A stretch of DNA of 64,000 nt from Streptomyces bikiniensis (GCA_000716465.1 JNWL01000013.1:124001-188000), one strand, 5' to 3'. Counted from the stretch's first letter, positions 52,131 through 60,462 are shown. Program-made: numbers and translations. Notes: a model not told the origin generated them from the letters alone.

Positions 52131-53236
52131 CGGCGCTCCGGCAGGGGGTCGGTGAGGCGGGGGCCCTCGGCGAGCAGCGCGTCCACGGCGGCGACGGCGG
52201 TGGCGAGCCGTTCCTCGTGCGGGCCGGTGAGCACGACCGTGCGGCGGCCGGAGTGCGCGAGCTGGGTGAGGAAGCGGGCGGTCATCCAGGGCCGCAGGTG
52301 CTCCCCGTCGCGCAGGCCGTCGTCCTCGAAGTCGACGCCCCGGTGGTCGGTGAGCAGCCAGAGGTGCTGGCGGCCGCGGGCGGCGATCTCGCCGGTGTCG
52401 GGGCTGGTGGTGCCCATGTAGCGCTCGTGCCAGATGGTGGTGGCGAAGGCGTCGGTGTCGCAGAAGAGGACGGGCGAGCCGTCGCGGGCGGCCTCCTCCT
52501 CCAGTTCGGCCTGGCGCTGGGCGATGACGGGGAAGTCGGAGGAGCGGAAGGCGACGTCCGGCCAGGTGGCGCCGGGGCGTTCGGCCCTCAGCTCGGCGAG
52601 CTTGAGTTCGCTGTACTCGCGGCCGTACTCCGGTACGTACCGGGTGCGGGCCCAGACGCCGCCGCGCCGCCGGTAGTGGTCGGCGAGGGCGAGGGCCATG
52701 GTGGTGGTGCCGGTGGACTCGGCGCCGAGGACGACGACCCGGCGGGTGAGCGCGGCCCGCACGGGGGCCTCCAGGAAGTCCCAGCAGCCGGCGGGGTCCG
52801 CGCGGACGGCGGTGCCGGAGACGGGGAAGCGGGCGCGGTCGGGGTCGACGAGGACGGACGCGGCGCCGAAGCGGCGGCCGAGTTCCTCGCCGTAGGGCTC
52901 CGAGGTGAAGACGGCGTCGACGCGTTCGGGCACGGCGGCCCGGAAGACGCGCATGTGGGCCTCCCACACGTCGGGGTCGTGGAGGTCGACGGGGTGGTCG
53001 TCGACGGCGCCGACGACGAGGGCGTCGGGGTGGACCTCGCGCATCCAGGCGACGCGCTCCTCCAGCGGCACGGACTCGGCGGAGGAGGCGCAGACGAGGA
53101 CGGTGAGGCGGTCGCAGCGGGCGAGGGCGGTGCGGACGAGGTGGTGGTGGCCGGCGTGCGGCGGATAGAACTTGCCGAGGACGAGGCCGTGCCCGTAGCG
53201 CTCCGGCCGCCCGGTGCCGGGGTCGTCGTGCGTCAC
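52127..53236 (-). CDS. nadR: NadR-like NMN adenylyltransferase / ribosylnicotinamide kinase
   Basis: 369 residues from the GTG at 53236, overlapping the pnuC stop. The N-domain has GLVLGKFYPPHAGHHHLVRTAL with the HxGH adenylyltransferase motif, and SSAESVPLEERVAWMREV. The C-domain is the ribosylnicotinamide kinase: VVVLGAESTGTTTMALALADHY, then VPEYGREYSE and LFCDTDAFATTIWHERYMG. The kinase P-loop reads GAESTGTTT, with Thr where the canonical motif has Lys. No N-terminal helix-turn-helix (as in enteric NadR) is present; repression is left to NrtR. Confidence 0.88.
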   Translation of the reverse strand: MTHDDPGTGRPERYGHGLVLGKFYPPHAGHHHLVRTALARCDRLTVLVCASSAESVPLEERVAWMREVHPDALVVGAVDDHPVDLHDPDVWEAHMRVFRAAVPERVDAVFTSEPYGEELGRRFGAASVLVDPDRARFPVSGTAVRADPAGCWDFLEAPVRAALTRRVVVLGAESTGTTTMALALADHYRRRGGVWARTRYVPEYGREYSELKLAELRAERPGATWPDVAFRSSDFPVIAQRQAELEEEAARDGSPVLFCDTDAFATTIWHERYMGTTSPDTGEIAARGRQHLWLLTDHRGVDFEDDGLRDGEHLRPWMTARFLTQLAHSGRRTVVLTGPHEERLATAVAAVDALLAEGPRLTDPLPERR

Positions 53237-53886
53237 GCCGCCGCCTCCACCTGTCGCCGGGCGGTCCCCGCGAAGTCCCTGCTCCAGCCGCGCAGGCCGC
53301 TCGCGCAGAGCGCCATGAAGCCGACGTACAGCAGGGAGGTCAGGTACAGGCCCTTGTGGGCGTACAGCGGCACGTAGACGACGTCCGCGGCGATCCAGAG
53401 CCACCAGGACTCCAGGCGCTTCCGGCACTGGCCGTAGGTGGCCATGAGGGAGAGCGCGGTGGTCAGGGCGTCCCAGAAGGGGACGGTCGAGTCGGTGGCG
53501 CGGTCGAGCAGCAGGGTGAGGGCGAGGGTCCCCACCACCCCCGCCGCGAGCAGCCACGCCCATTCGGTGCGCGTGGTGCGGCGCACCGGAAGGGTGTCGG
53601 AGCCTGGTCCACCCCCGTGGGTCCAGGTCCACCAGCCGTACGCGGCGAGGGTGATGAAGACGATCTGGAGGCCGGCGTCGGCGTAGAGCCCGGCCTGCGT
53701 GAAGAGCAGGACGAAGAAGAGGTTGTTGGCGATGCCGATCGGCCAGTTGGCCACGTGCTGGCGGGCCACCAGCCAGACGCAGAGCGCTCCGCTGCCGAAG
53801 CCCAGGACCTCGGTCCAGCTGACCGGGGTGTCCAGGACGGTGAAGAGCGGTTGCTGCAGGGGTTCGAGCAAAGTCGCGAGGCTCAC
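53233..53886 (-). CDS. pnuC: Nicotinamide riboside transporter PnuC
   Basis: 217 residues. I start it at the GTG at 53886 because a perfect AAGGAGG lies 6 bases before it; the ATG at 53907 falls inside the promoter/operator. Seven hydrophobic segments, with WPIGIANNLFFVLLFTQAGLYADAGLQIVF, YGWWTWTHGG and ESWWLWIAADVVYVPLYAHKGLYLTSLLY, the aromatic-rich PnuC signatures. It imports nicotinamide riboside by facilitated diffusion, trapped by the NadR kinase next in the operon. Confidence 0.92.
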   Translation of the reverse strand: MSLATLLEPLQQPLFTVLDTPVSWTEVLGFGSGALCVWLVARQHVANWPIGIANNLFFVLLFTQAGLYADAGLQIVFITLAAYGWWTWTHGGGPGSDTLPVRRTTRTEWAWLLAAGVVGTLALTLLLDRATDSTVPFWDALTTALSLMATYGQCRKRLESWWLWIAADVVYVPLYAHKGLYLTSLLYVGFMALCASGLRGWSRDFAGTARRQVEAAA

Positions 53887-53897
53887 GCCCGCCTCCT

Positions 53898-53918
53898 TAA
53901 GAGTCATGTTGACTATAA
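53898..53918 (-). promoter_or_regulatory. Candidate NrtR operator overlapping the pnuC -10 box
   Basis: A 21-base partial palindrome with arms AGTCA and TGACT, plus outer matches, overlaps TATAGT (-10; plus-strand 53912-53917). The -35 TTGTGG lies 18 bases further upstream. The start of transcription would fall within the palindrome, a textbook repression geometry. Known NrtR sites also have a GTCA/TGAC-type core; the assignment rests on position and symmetry. Confidence 0.55.
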
Positions 53919-53939
53919 AGGGTGGCGGGCCGCGCCCAC

Positions 53940-54002
53940 AAGGGCCGGGCGGGGACGCGAAGGAGCGGACACGCACACGGAAGGGCCGGGCGGGGACGCG
54001 AA
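53940..54002. repeat. 22-bp direct repeat upstream of pnuC
   Basis: A 22-base sequence beginning AAGGGCCGGGCGGGG occurs at 53940-53961 and again, identical, at 53981-54002. The first copy borders the pnuC -35 region and the second abuts the rluB terminator stem. Confidence 0.8.
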
Positions 54003-54039
54003 AGGGGCCCGTGACCGCCGGAACGGTCACGGGCCCCTT
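54002..54039 (-). terminator. Hairpin terminator of rluB
   Basis: A perfect 16-bp stem (54002-54017 with 54024-54039) and a 6-base loop lie 31 bases after the rluB stop. It closes the parA-scpAB-rluB unit. Confidence 0.88.
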
Positions 54040-54070
54040 CGTACGGATGCGTACGGGCGCCTCGGCGGCG

Positions 54071-55327
54071 CTACATGCCGACTTCCTTCATCAGCATGCC
54101 GACCTCCGTGTTAGTCAGGCGGCGCAGCCAGCCCGACTTCTGGTCGCCCAGCGCGATCGGGCCGAAGGCGGTGCGGACCAGCTTCTCGACCGGGAAGCCC
54201 GCCTCGGCCAGCATCCGGCGCACGATGTGCTTGCGGCCCTCGTGCAGGGTGACCTCGACCAGGTAGTTCTTGCCGGTCTGCTCGACCACGCGGAAGTGGT
54301 CGGCGCGGGCGTAGCCGTCCTCCAGCTGGATGCCGTCCTTGAGCCGCCGGCCGACCTCGCGGGGCAGCGGGCCGGTGATGGCGGCCAGGTAGGTCTTCTT
54401 CACGCCGTACTTGGGGTGCGTGAGGCGGTGGGCCAGCTCGCCGTGGTTGGTGAGCAGGATGATGCCCTCGGTCTCCGTGTCGAGCCGGCCGACGTGGAAG
54501 AGCCGGGTCTCGCGGTTGGTGACGTAGTCGCCGAGGCACTGGCGGCCGTCCGGGTCCTCCATGGTGGAGACGACGCCGGCGGGCTTGTTCAGGGCGAAGA
54601 AGAGGTACGACTGGGTGGCGACGGTCAGGCCGTCCACCTTGATCTCGTCCTTCTCCGGGTCGACGCGCATGCCCTGCTCGACGACGATCTCGCCGTTGAC
54701 CTCGACCCTGGCCTGCTCGATCAGCTCCTCGCAGGCGCGGCGCGAGCCCATGCCGGCGCGGGCGAGGACCTTCTGCAGCCGCTCGCCCTCCTGCTCGGCG
54801 CCGGGGAAGGTCTTGGGGGTCTTGATCTCGGGCTTGCCGGCGTACCGCTCCCGGTTGCGCTCCTCGGTGCGGGCGTCGTACTCGCGCGAGCGGGCCGGCG
54901 CCGTACGGCCGCCGCCGCGCTGCGGGGACTGCCGGGGGCCGCCCTTGGCCCCGCCGCGCGCCGCGTCGCCGCGACCGCGCCGGGGGGCGTCCGAGCGGCC
55001 GGCGAGGCCGTCCACGTCGTAGCTGCGCTCCTCCGGGCGCGGCCGGCGCGTGTTGGCACCGCCCTGGCCTCCCTGGCTCCCCTGCCGGAAGCCGCCGCCC
55101 TGGCCGCCGGGGCGACCGCCGCTCTGACCCGGACGGCCACCGCCCTGGCCCGGACGCCCGCCGCCCTGGCGGTCGTCGCGCCCGTTGCCGGCGCCGCGGT
55201 AGTTGCCGCGTCCGCCGCCACCGCCGCCGCTTCCACGGCCGCCACCGCTGCCGCCGCGGCCGCCGCTGTTGCCACCACGGCTCCCGCCGTTGTTTCCGCT
55301 GCTGTTCCTGCCGCTGCTGCTTCGCAT
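54071..55327 (-). CDS. rluB: 23S rRNA pseudouridine synthase RluB
   Basis: 418 residues from the ATG at 55327, one base overlapping the scpB stop (TGATG). Residues 1-~165 are low-complexity, with GGRGGSGGG, PGQGGGRPG and Arg-rich blocks, an RGG-like RNA-binding tail. An S4 domain follows (ERLQKVLARAGMGSRRACEELI ... VEVNGEIV), then the RsuA/RluB catalytic part with GRLDTETEGIILLTNHGE, where the Asp is catalytic, and EGRKHIVRRMLAEAGFPV. It modifies helix 89-90 region uridine in 23S rRNA. The Gly-rich extension is typical of streptomycete RluB. Confidence 0.94.
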   Translation of the reverse strand: MRSSSGRNSSGNNGGSRGGNSGGRGGSGGGRGSGGGGGGRGNYRGAGNGRDDRQGGGRPGQGGGRPGQSGGRPGGQGGGFRQGSQGGQGGANTRRPRPEERSYDVDGLAGRSDAPRRGRGDAARGGAKGGPRQSPQRGGGRTAPARSREYDARTEERNRERYAGKPEIKTPKTFPGAEQEGERLQKVLARAGMGSRRACEELIEQARVEVNGEIVVEQGMRVDPEKDEIKVDGLTVATQSYLFFALNKPAGVVSTMEDPDGRQCLGDYVTNRETRLFHVGRLDTETEGIILLTNHGELAHRLTHPKYGVKKTYLAAITGPLPREVGRRLKDGIQLEDGYARADHFRVVEQTGKNYLVEVTLHEGRKHIVRRMLAEAGFPVEKLVRTAFGPIALGDQKSGWLRRLTNTEVGMLMKEVGM

Positions 55328-55950
55328 CAAAGTTCCGTCTTGTCGTCTACGTCTGCGTCGGGTTCGAACGACGGGACGCCTTCGAGGGAGTCCGGCTCGA
55401 CCGCCTCCGCCTCGGGGAGGAAGGGGGCGAGCTCGGGGAGTTCGTCCAGGCCGCGCAGGCCCATCCGCTCCAGGAAGTAGTTCGTCGTCCTGTACAGGAT
55501 CGCACCTGTTTCGGGTTCCGCGCCCGCCTCCTCCACCAGACCCCGCTGGAGGAGGGTCCGCATCACGCCGTCGCAGTTGACCCCGCGCACCGCCGAGACG
55601 CGGGAACGGCTGACCGGCTGGCGGTACGCGACGACCGCGAGGGTCTCCAGGGCCGCCTGGGTGAGCCGGGCCTGCCGGCCCTCCAGGACGAAGGCCTCGA
55701 CGGCCGGGGCGTACGCGGGGCGGGTGTAGTAGCGCCAGCCCCCGGCGACCTGGCGCAGCTCGAAGCCGCGGCCCTGGGCGGTGTACTCGTCGGCCAGCTC
55801 GCGCAGGGCGTCGGCGACCTCCCGGGGAGTGCGGTCCAGGACCTCGGCGAGGTGGGCCTCGGTGGCGGGCTCGTCGACCACCATGAGGACGGCTTCGAGG
55901 GAGGGCTTGAGGCCGGTGCCGTTGTCGGTGCCGGTGTCGGGGACGCTCAC
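55327..55950 (-). CDS. scpB: Segregation and condensation protein ScpB
   Basis: 207 residues from GTG at 55950, 4-base overlap with scpA. Two winged-helix domains: LKPSLEAVLMVVDEPATEAHLAEVL ... GFELRQVAGGWRYYTRPAYA and LTQAALETLAVVAYRQPVSRSRVSAVRGVNCDGVMRTLLQRGLV. The acidic C-tail is disordered. ScpB is the kite subunit that binds ScpA in the SMC condensin complex. Confidence 0.95.
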   Translation of the reverse strand: MSVPDTGTDNGTGLKPSLEAVLMVVDEPATEAHLAEVLDRTPREVADALRELADEYTAQGRGFELRQVAGGWRYYTRPAYAPAVEAFVLEGRQARLTQAALETLAVVAYRQPVSRSRVSAVRGVNCDGVMRTLLQRGLVEEAGAEPETGAILYRTTNYFLERMGLRGLDELPELAPFLPEAEAVEPDSLEGVPSFEPDADVDDKTEL

Positions 55951-57365
55951 GCGCGGGCCTCCGTTTCCTGTTCCTGTCCTGGTTCCTGGTCGAACTCGTC
56001 GGTGACCCCGGTCTCGCCGTCCCCGCCGGTCCAGGAGACGGTGAGGTCACCGAGGGCGGTCTCCTGGTCGAGGGCGACGGCCCGCTCCCGGTAGAGCTCC
56101 AGGAGGGCGAGGAAGCGGGCGACGACGGTGAGGGTGTCGCCGGCGTCCTCGATCAGCTCCCGGAAGGCCGCCGTGCCGCGCTCGCGCAGCAGAGCGGCGA
56201 CCACGGCGGCCTGCTCGCGGACGCTGACGAGGGGGGCGTGGACGTGCTCGACGTACACCTGCGGCTCGGCCTTGGGCTGCATGGCCTTGACGGCCAGCTT
56301 GGCGAAGCCCTCGGCGCCGAGGGAGATGACGACCTCGGGGAGCAGCTCGGCGTGGTGCGGTTCGAGTCCGACGGTACGGGGGTGGCGGCGGCCCTCGCTC
56401 TCCCACCGCTCCTCGAAGATCGCCGCGATGCGCTTGTACGCGCGGTACTGGAGGAGCCGGGCGAAGAGCAGGTCGCGGGCCTCCAGGAGGGCGAGGTCGG
56501 CCTCGTCCTCCACCTCGGCGGCGGGCAGCAGCCGGGCGGTCTTGAGGTCGAGCAGGGTGGCGGCGACGACCAGGAACTCGGTGGTCTGGTCGAGGTCCCC
56601 GTCGGGCCCGAGGGCCCGCAGGTGCGCCATGAACTCGTCGGTGACCTCGGAGAGCGCGACCTCGGTGACGTCGAGCTTGTGCTTGGTGATCAGCTGGAGC
56701 AGCAGGTCGAAGGGCCCCTCGAAGTTCGAGAGGCGCACGGTGAACCGCCCCTCGGCCCCACCGGGACCGCCGGCCGGGAGCCCGTCCGCGACGGCCGGAG
56801 GCCCGTCCGTGGCGGCCGGGGGCCCGTCGCCGGGCTCCGGGTGTTCCCCGTCGGGCGCGGATCCTCGCGCGGCCCCGGGCTCCCCCGCTGCCGGGGACGC
56901 CGCGTCCGGGTCACCGGGACGTACGGTCACGGCCTCTGCGGGGCCGGGTTCCCCGGCGGGGGCCGGGTGCCCCTCACGGGGGGCCGGCTCCACGGGCGCG
57001 GAGGGCTCGGAGGGGAACGCCGGGAGTTCCCGGCCGCCCGCGGGCCCTCCCGCGGGCGCGGGGGGCTCGGCGACGGGCCCTGGGGGCTCCCGATCAAGCG
57101 CGGGGGCCCGTACGGCCGCCTCGGGGACCCCGGCGGGCGCCGCAGAGGTCCCGGCAGGCACTCCGGGAGTCCCGGCGGGATCCACAGAGGTCCCGGCAGG
57201 CACTCCGGAGGTCCCGGCGGGAGCCACAGAGGTCCGGGAGGGTTCAGGGGCCCCGGCCCCCTCCCCCGCCCCCCGCAGGGGTCCCGTGCCCCCGCCGTGC
57301 CCCAGAGCGCGGCGGCGCGGCGGGCGGGACGTTTCGTCGGGGGTGGAGTCGGGGGCGTGGTGCAT
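55947..57365 (-). CDS. scpA: Segregation and condensation protein ScpA with long N-terminal extension
   Basis: 472 residues, against ~250 for the usual kleisin. The conserved part begins near residue 208 with FTVRLSNFEGPFDLLLQLITKHKLDVTEVALSEVTDEF, which binds the SMC neck, continues through LLDLKTARLLP and ends with a C-terminal winged helix (VVARFLALLELYRERAVALDQE). Residues 1-205 are Pro/Ala/Gly-rich and include 14-residue repeats (PAGTSVDPAGTPGV type) coded by 42-base tandem units. The extension may be real or a late start may be used; a GTG-rich internal start near the kleisin cannot be excluded. Confidence 0.9.
   Translation of the reverse strand: MHHAPDSTPDETSRPPRRRALGHGGGTGPLRGAGEGAGAPEPSRTSVAPAGTSGVPAGTSVDPAGTPGVPAGTSAAPAGVPEAAVRAPALDREPPGPVAEPPAPAGGPAGGRELPAFPSEPSAPVEPAPREGHPAPAGEPGPAEAVTVRPGDPDAASPAAGEPGAARGSAPDGEHPEPGDGPPAATDGPPAVADGLPAGGPGGAEGRFTVRLSNFEGPFDLLLQLITKHKLDVTEVALSEVTDEFMAHLRALGPDGDLDQTTEFLVVAATLLDLKTARLLPAAEVEDEADLALLEARDLLFARLLQYRAYKRIAAIFEERWESEGRRHPRTVGLEPHHAELLPEVVISLGAEGFAKLAVKAMQPKAEPQVYVEHVHAPLVSVREQAAVVAALLRERGTAAFRELIEDAGDTLTVVARFLALLELYRERAVALDQETALGDLTVSWTGGDGETGVTDEFDQEPGQEQETEARA
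57139..57240 (-). repeat. 42-bp tandem repeat within scpA
   Basis: Copies at 57139-57180 and 57181-57222 differ at about four positions, and a partial third follows. Each codes 14 Pro/Ala/Gly/Thr residues in the disordered N-terminal extension of ScpA. Confidence 0.8.
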
Positions 57366-57409
57366 GGAGGTCCAGGGGAGCGGAGGGCGCGGCAGCCCGC
57401 AGGCTACCG

Positions 57410-57889
57410 TCAGCGGCCGCGCAGACGGCGGACGAGGATGCTCGCGTCGCCGCGGGACTCCAGGTCCGCCAGGACGACCGCGACGGCCTCCCGGACGATC
57501 CGGCCCCGGTCGACGGCGAGGCCGTGCTCGCCGCGCAGCACGAGCCGGGCGTGCTCCAGGTCCATCAGCTCCTCGGCGGAGACGTAGACCGTGATCTTCT
57601 CGTCGTGGCGCTCGCGGCCGCTGGGCCGCCGGCTCGCGGTGCGGCCTCCGCCGCGCCGCCGGGGGGCGGCGGCCGGGGCCGCCTTCTCGGTCTCGGGGGA
57701 CGTCCGGGCGCGCGGTTCCGCGGCCTCGGAGTCCGCCGCCGTGTGCTCCGCGGAGCCCTCGGCCGCCGCCGGGTCGCTCTCGCCCGCCGGGGCCGGGACG
57801 GCCCGGCGGGGTGAGGACGCCTGCAGCGCCGTCCCCCCGGTCGTACGGAAGAGTTCGTCGGCGCCGGGCAGACTCACTCGGCGTGACAC
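57410..57889 (-). CDS. Conserved hypothetical, likely ParA partner with ribbon-helix-helix-like C-terminus
   Basis: 159 residues. The first 85 are Ala/Pro/Arg-rich and disordered. The C-terminus HDEKITVYVSAEELMDLEHARLVLRGEHGLAVDRGRIVREAVAVVLADLE has a short strand followed by two helices, the layout of a ribbon-helix-helix DNA-binding dimer, as in plasmid partition proteins. The gene overlaps parA by 16 bases and precedes scpA by 44. Such a partner would load ParA onto DNA; the role is inferred from position and fold only. Confidence 0.6.
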   Translation of the reverse strand: MSRRVSLPGADELFRTTGGTALQASSPRRAVPAPAGESDPAAAEGSAEHTAADSEAAEPRARTSPETEKAAPAAAPRRRGGGRTASRRPSGRERHDEKITVYVSAEELMDLEHARLVLRGEHGLAVDRGRIVREAVAVVLADLESRGDASILVRRLRGR

Positions 57890-59007
57890 CGGGCGAGCAC
57901 CTCCCTGGCGAGCTGGCGGTAGGCGGCGGCGCCCACGGAGTTGGAGGCGTACGTGGTGATGGGCTCGCCGGCGACCGTGGTCTCCGGGAAGCGCACGGTC
58001 CGCCCGATGACCGTGTGGTAGACGTGGTCGTCGAAGGCCTCGACGACGCGCGCGAGCACCTCGCGGCTGTGCACGGTCCGGGAGTCGTACATCGTGGCGA
58101 GGATGCCGTCGAGCTCCAGCTCGGGGTTAAGCCGCTCCTGGACCTTCTCGATGGTCTCGGTCAGCAGGGCGACGCCGCGCAGCGCGAAGAACTCGCACTC
58201 CAAGGGCACGATGACCTTGTGAGCGGCCGTCAGGGCGTTCACGGTCAGCAGGCCGAGCGAGGGCTGACAGTCGATCACGATGTAGTCGTAGTCGTTCATC
58301 AGCGGCTTCAGGGCGCGCTGGAGGGTGGACTCGCGCGCGACCTCGCTCACCAACTGCACCTCGGCGGCCGAGAGGTCGATGTTGCTCGGCAGCAGGTCCA
58401 TGTTGGGCACGGCGGTCTTCAGGAGGACCTCGTCGGCCGACATGCCCCGCTCCATGAGCAGGTTGTAGACGGTGAGGTCGAGCTCCATGGGGTTCACGCC
58501 GAGGCCGACCGACAGGGCTCCCTGCGGGTCGAAGTCGACGAGCAGGACCCGCCGTCCGTACTCGGCGAGCGCGGCGCCCAGGTTGATGGTCGACGTGGTC
58601 TTGCCGACGCCGCCCTTCTGGTTGCACATCGCGATGATCTTCGCGGGTCCGTGGTCGGTCAGCGGACCCGGGATCGGGAAGTACGGCAGGGGCCGTCCGG
58701 TCGGGCCGATCCGCTCGCGGCGCTGGCGGGCGGCGTCGGGCGCGAGGGTGGCCGCGTACTCCGGGTCGGGCTCGTACTCGGCGTCGGGGTCGTAGAAGTG
58801 CCCCTCGGGCACCTCGTCGTAGGCGGCGAAGTGGGTGGACTCTCGGCCCATCTCGTTGCCGGCCGTGGCGTTCACGTGTAGGCCGTCCATCGTCTTCATC
58901 GTGTGGGCTGTCGTCACGGGCTGGTGCGTCGCGAAGGTCCGCACCGCGACGGAGCCGATCGGAGCTCCCGGCGCACCACTCCCGGGAGTAAATGTCGACT
59001 TATTCAC
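57874..59007 (-). CDS. parA: ParA-family ATPase (chromosome partition paralogue)
   Basis: 377 residues from the GTG at 59007, which has AAGGAGG upstream with 11-base spacing; an ATG at 59043 and an internal ATG (MKTMDGLHV) are alternatives. The deviant Walker A CNQKGGVGKTTSTINLGAAL is near residue 125, followed by LLVDFDPQGALSVGLG (A') and DYIVIDCQPSLGLLTVNAL (Walker B). The ~110-residue N-terminal extension with HFYDPDAEYEPDPEYAATL is a streptomycete feature of this second ParA; the oriC-linked ParA is encoded elsewhere. It heads the scpAB-rluB operon. Confidence 0.9.
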   Translation of the reverse strand: MNKSTFTPGSGAPGAPIGSVAVRTFATHQPVTTAHTMKTMDGLHVNATAGNEMGRESTHFAAYDEVPEGHFYDPDAEYEPDPEYAATLAPDAARQRRERIGPTGRPLPYFPIPGPLTDHGPAKIIAMCNQKGGVGKTTSTINLGAALAEYGRRVLLVDFDPQGALSVGLGVNPMELDLTVYNLLMERGMSADEVLLKTAVPNMDLLPSNIDLSAAEVQLVSEVARESTLQRALKPLMNDYDYIVIDCQPSLGLLTVNALTAAHKVIVPLECEFFALRGVALLTETIEKVQERLNPELELDGILATMYDSRTVHSREVLARVVEAFDDHVYHTVIGRTVRFPETTVAGEPITTYASNSVGAAAYRQLAREVLARCHAE

Positions 59008-59346
59008 AAGTCGTCTTACCTCCTTGAGCGTGACCAGGAACATTTATCGATAGGTCAGCGTGGCACCATGCCGACGGTTGGCGACTCTATGGCGTGTCAC
59101 CGGTCCGCAGCAACACAATCCGCCGGACCCGGCCCGATGTGTCGGCAACCGAACACGTCTCTGTCAAGGGTGCGCGGCCACGCATCCGCACGTTTCCGGG
59201 GTGTGCGAAACGGTTAAAGAGTTACGTTCGCCGCGAGTTGCCCGAACGTTTCGGCGTGGCCGGAGACACGGCCGGCCGGACCTTGTCGAACAAGGTCCGG
59301 CCGGGTGCGCGGTATTGACGGCGCGCGTTGACGCGGTGCCGCGGGG
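59008..59346. promoter_or_regulatory. parA upstream region and ald terminator region
   Basis: 339 bases without a gene. It contains the parA ribosome-binding site (AAGGAGG, about 59019-59025), an AT-richer patch (TTTATCGATAGG, 59043-59054) likely to hold the parA promoter, and the ald terminator hairpin at 59274-59306. The middle has short CG-rich words but no open frame of coding character. Confidence 0.45.
59274..59306 (-). terminator. Hairpin terminator of ald
   Basis: CCGGCCGGACCTTG (59274-59287) pairs perfectly with CAAGGTCCGGCCGG (59293-59306), 40 bases beyond the ald stop. Confidence 0.85.
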
Positions 59347-60462
59347 TCAGCCCAGGAGGCTGCTCAGCTCGACGTGCTCCAGGCCGTGGGCCTCGGCGAC
59401 CTCCTTGTACACCACCTTGCCGTCATGGGTGTTGAGACCCAGGGCGAGGGCGGCGTCGCGGCGCAGGGCCTCGGCCCAGCCGTTGTTCGCCAGCGACACG
59501 ATGTAGGGAAGCGTGGCGTTGGTGAGGGCGTAGGTGGAGGTGTTCGGGACCGCGCCCGGCATGTTGGCGACGCAGTAGAAGACCGAGTCGTGGACCCGGA
59601 AGGTCGGCTCGGCGTGGGTGGTCGGGTGCGAGTCCTCGAAGCAGCCGCCCTGGTCGATCGCGATGTCGACAAGGACACTTCCGGGCTTCATCTTGGCGAC
59701 GAGCTCGTTGGTGACCAGCTTCGGGGCCTTGGCGCCCGGGATGAGGACGGCGCCGATGACGAGGTCGGCCTCGACGACGGCCTTCTCCAGCTCGTAGGCG
59801 TTGGAGACGATCGTCTGCACCTTGGTGCCGAAGATCTTGTCGGCCTCGCGGAGCTTGTTGATGTCCTTGTCGAGCAGGGTCACGTGGAAGCCCATCCCGA
59901 CGGCGATCTGGGTGGCGTTCCAGCCGGAGACGCCGCCGCCGATGACGACGGCCTTGCCGGCGTGGGTGCCGGGGACGCCGCCGGGCAGGACGCCGCGGCC
60001 GCCGGCCGAGCGCATCAGGTGGTAGGCGCCGACCTGCGGGGCCAGGCGGCCCGCGACCTCGGACATCGGGGCGAGCAGCGGGAGGGCGCGGTTCGCGGTC
60101 TCGACGGTCTCGTACGCGATGGCGGTGGTGCCGGAGGCGAGCAGCGCGTCGGTGCACTCGCGGGAGGCGGCGAGGTGCAGGTAGGTGAAGAGGGTCTGGT
60201 CCTTGCGGAGGCGGTGGTACTCCTCCGCGATGGGCTCCTTGACCTTGAGCAGCAGGTCGGCGGTGGCCCAGACCTCGTCGGCGGTGGGGAGGATCTCGGC
60301 GCCGGCGGCGACGTACTCCGCGTCCGTGATCGAGGAGCCGACACCGGCGTTCTGCTCGACGAAGACCTGGTGGCCGTGGCGGACGAGCTCGTGGACACCG
60401 GCGGGGGTGATGGCCACGCGGAACTCGTTGTTCTTGACCTCGCGGGGGATGCCGACCTTCAT
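59347..60462 (-). CDS. ald: Alanine dehydrogenase
   Basis: 371 residues, the normal length. N-terminal [31 protein letters not shown], the substrate-side [14 protein letters not shown] with the conserved Lys, the NAD-binding [26 protein letters not shown] and the [33 protein letters not shown] block are all intact. It catalyses the NAD-dependent reversible amination of pyruvate to L-alanine, as homohexamer. The gene has its own promoter with a candidate operator at 60507-60530 and its own terminator. Confidence 0.96.
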   Translation of the reverse strand: MKVGIPREVKNNEFRVAITPAGVHELVRHGHQVFVEQNAGVGSSITDAEYVAAGAEILPTADEVWATADLLLKVKEPIAEEYHRLRKDQTLFTYLHLAASRECTDALLASGTTAIAYETVETANRALPLLAPMSEVAGRLAPQVGAYHLMRSAGGRGVLPGGVPGTHAGKAVVIGGGVSGWNATQIAVGMGFHVTLLDKDINKLREADKIFGTKVQTIVSNAYELEKAVVEADLVIGAVLIPGAKAPKLVTNELVAKMKPGSVLVDIAIDQGGCFEDSHPTTHAEPTFRVHDSVFYCVANMPGAVPNTSTYALTNATLPYIVSLANNGWAEALRRDAALALGLNTHDGKVVYKEVAEAHGLEHVELSSLLG

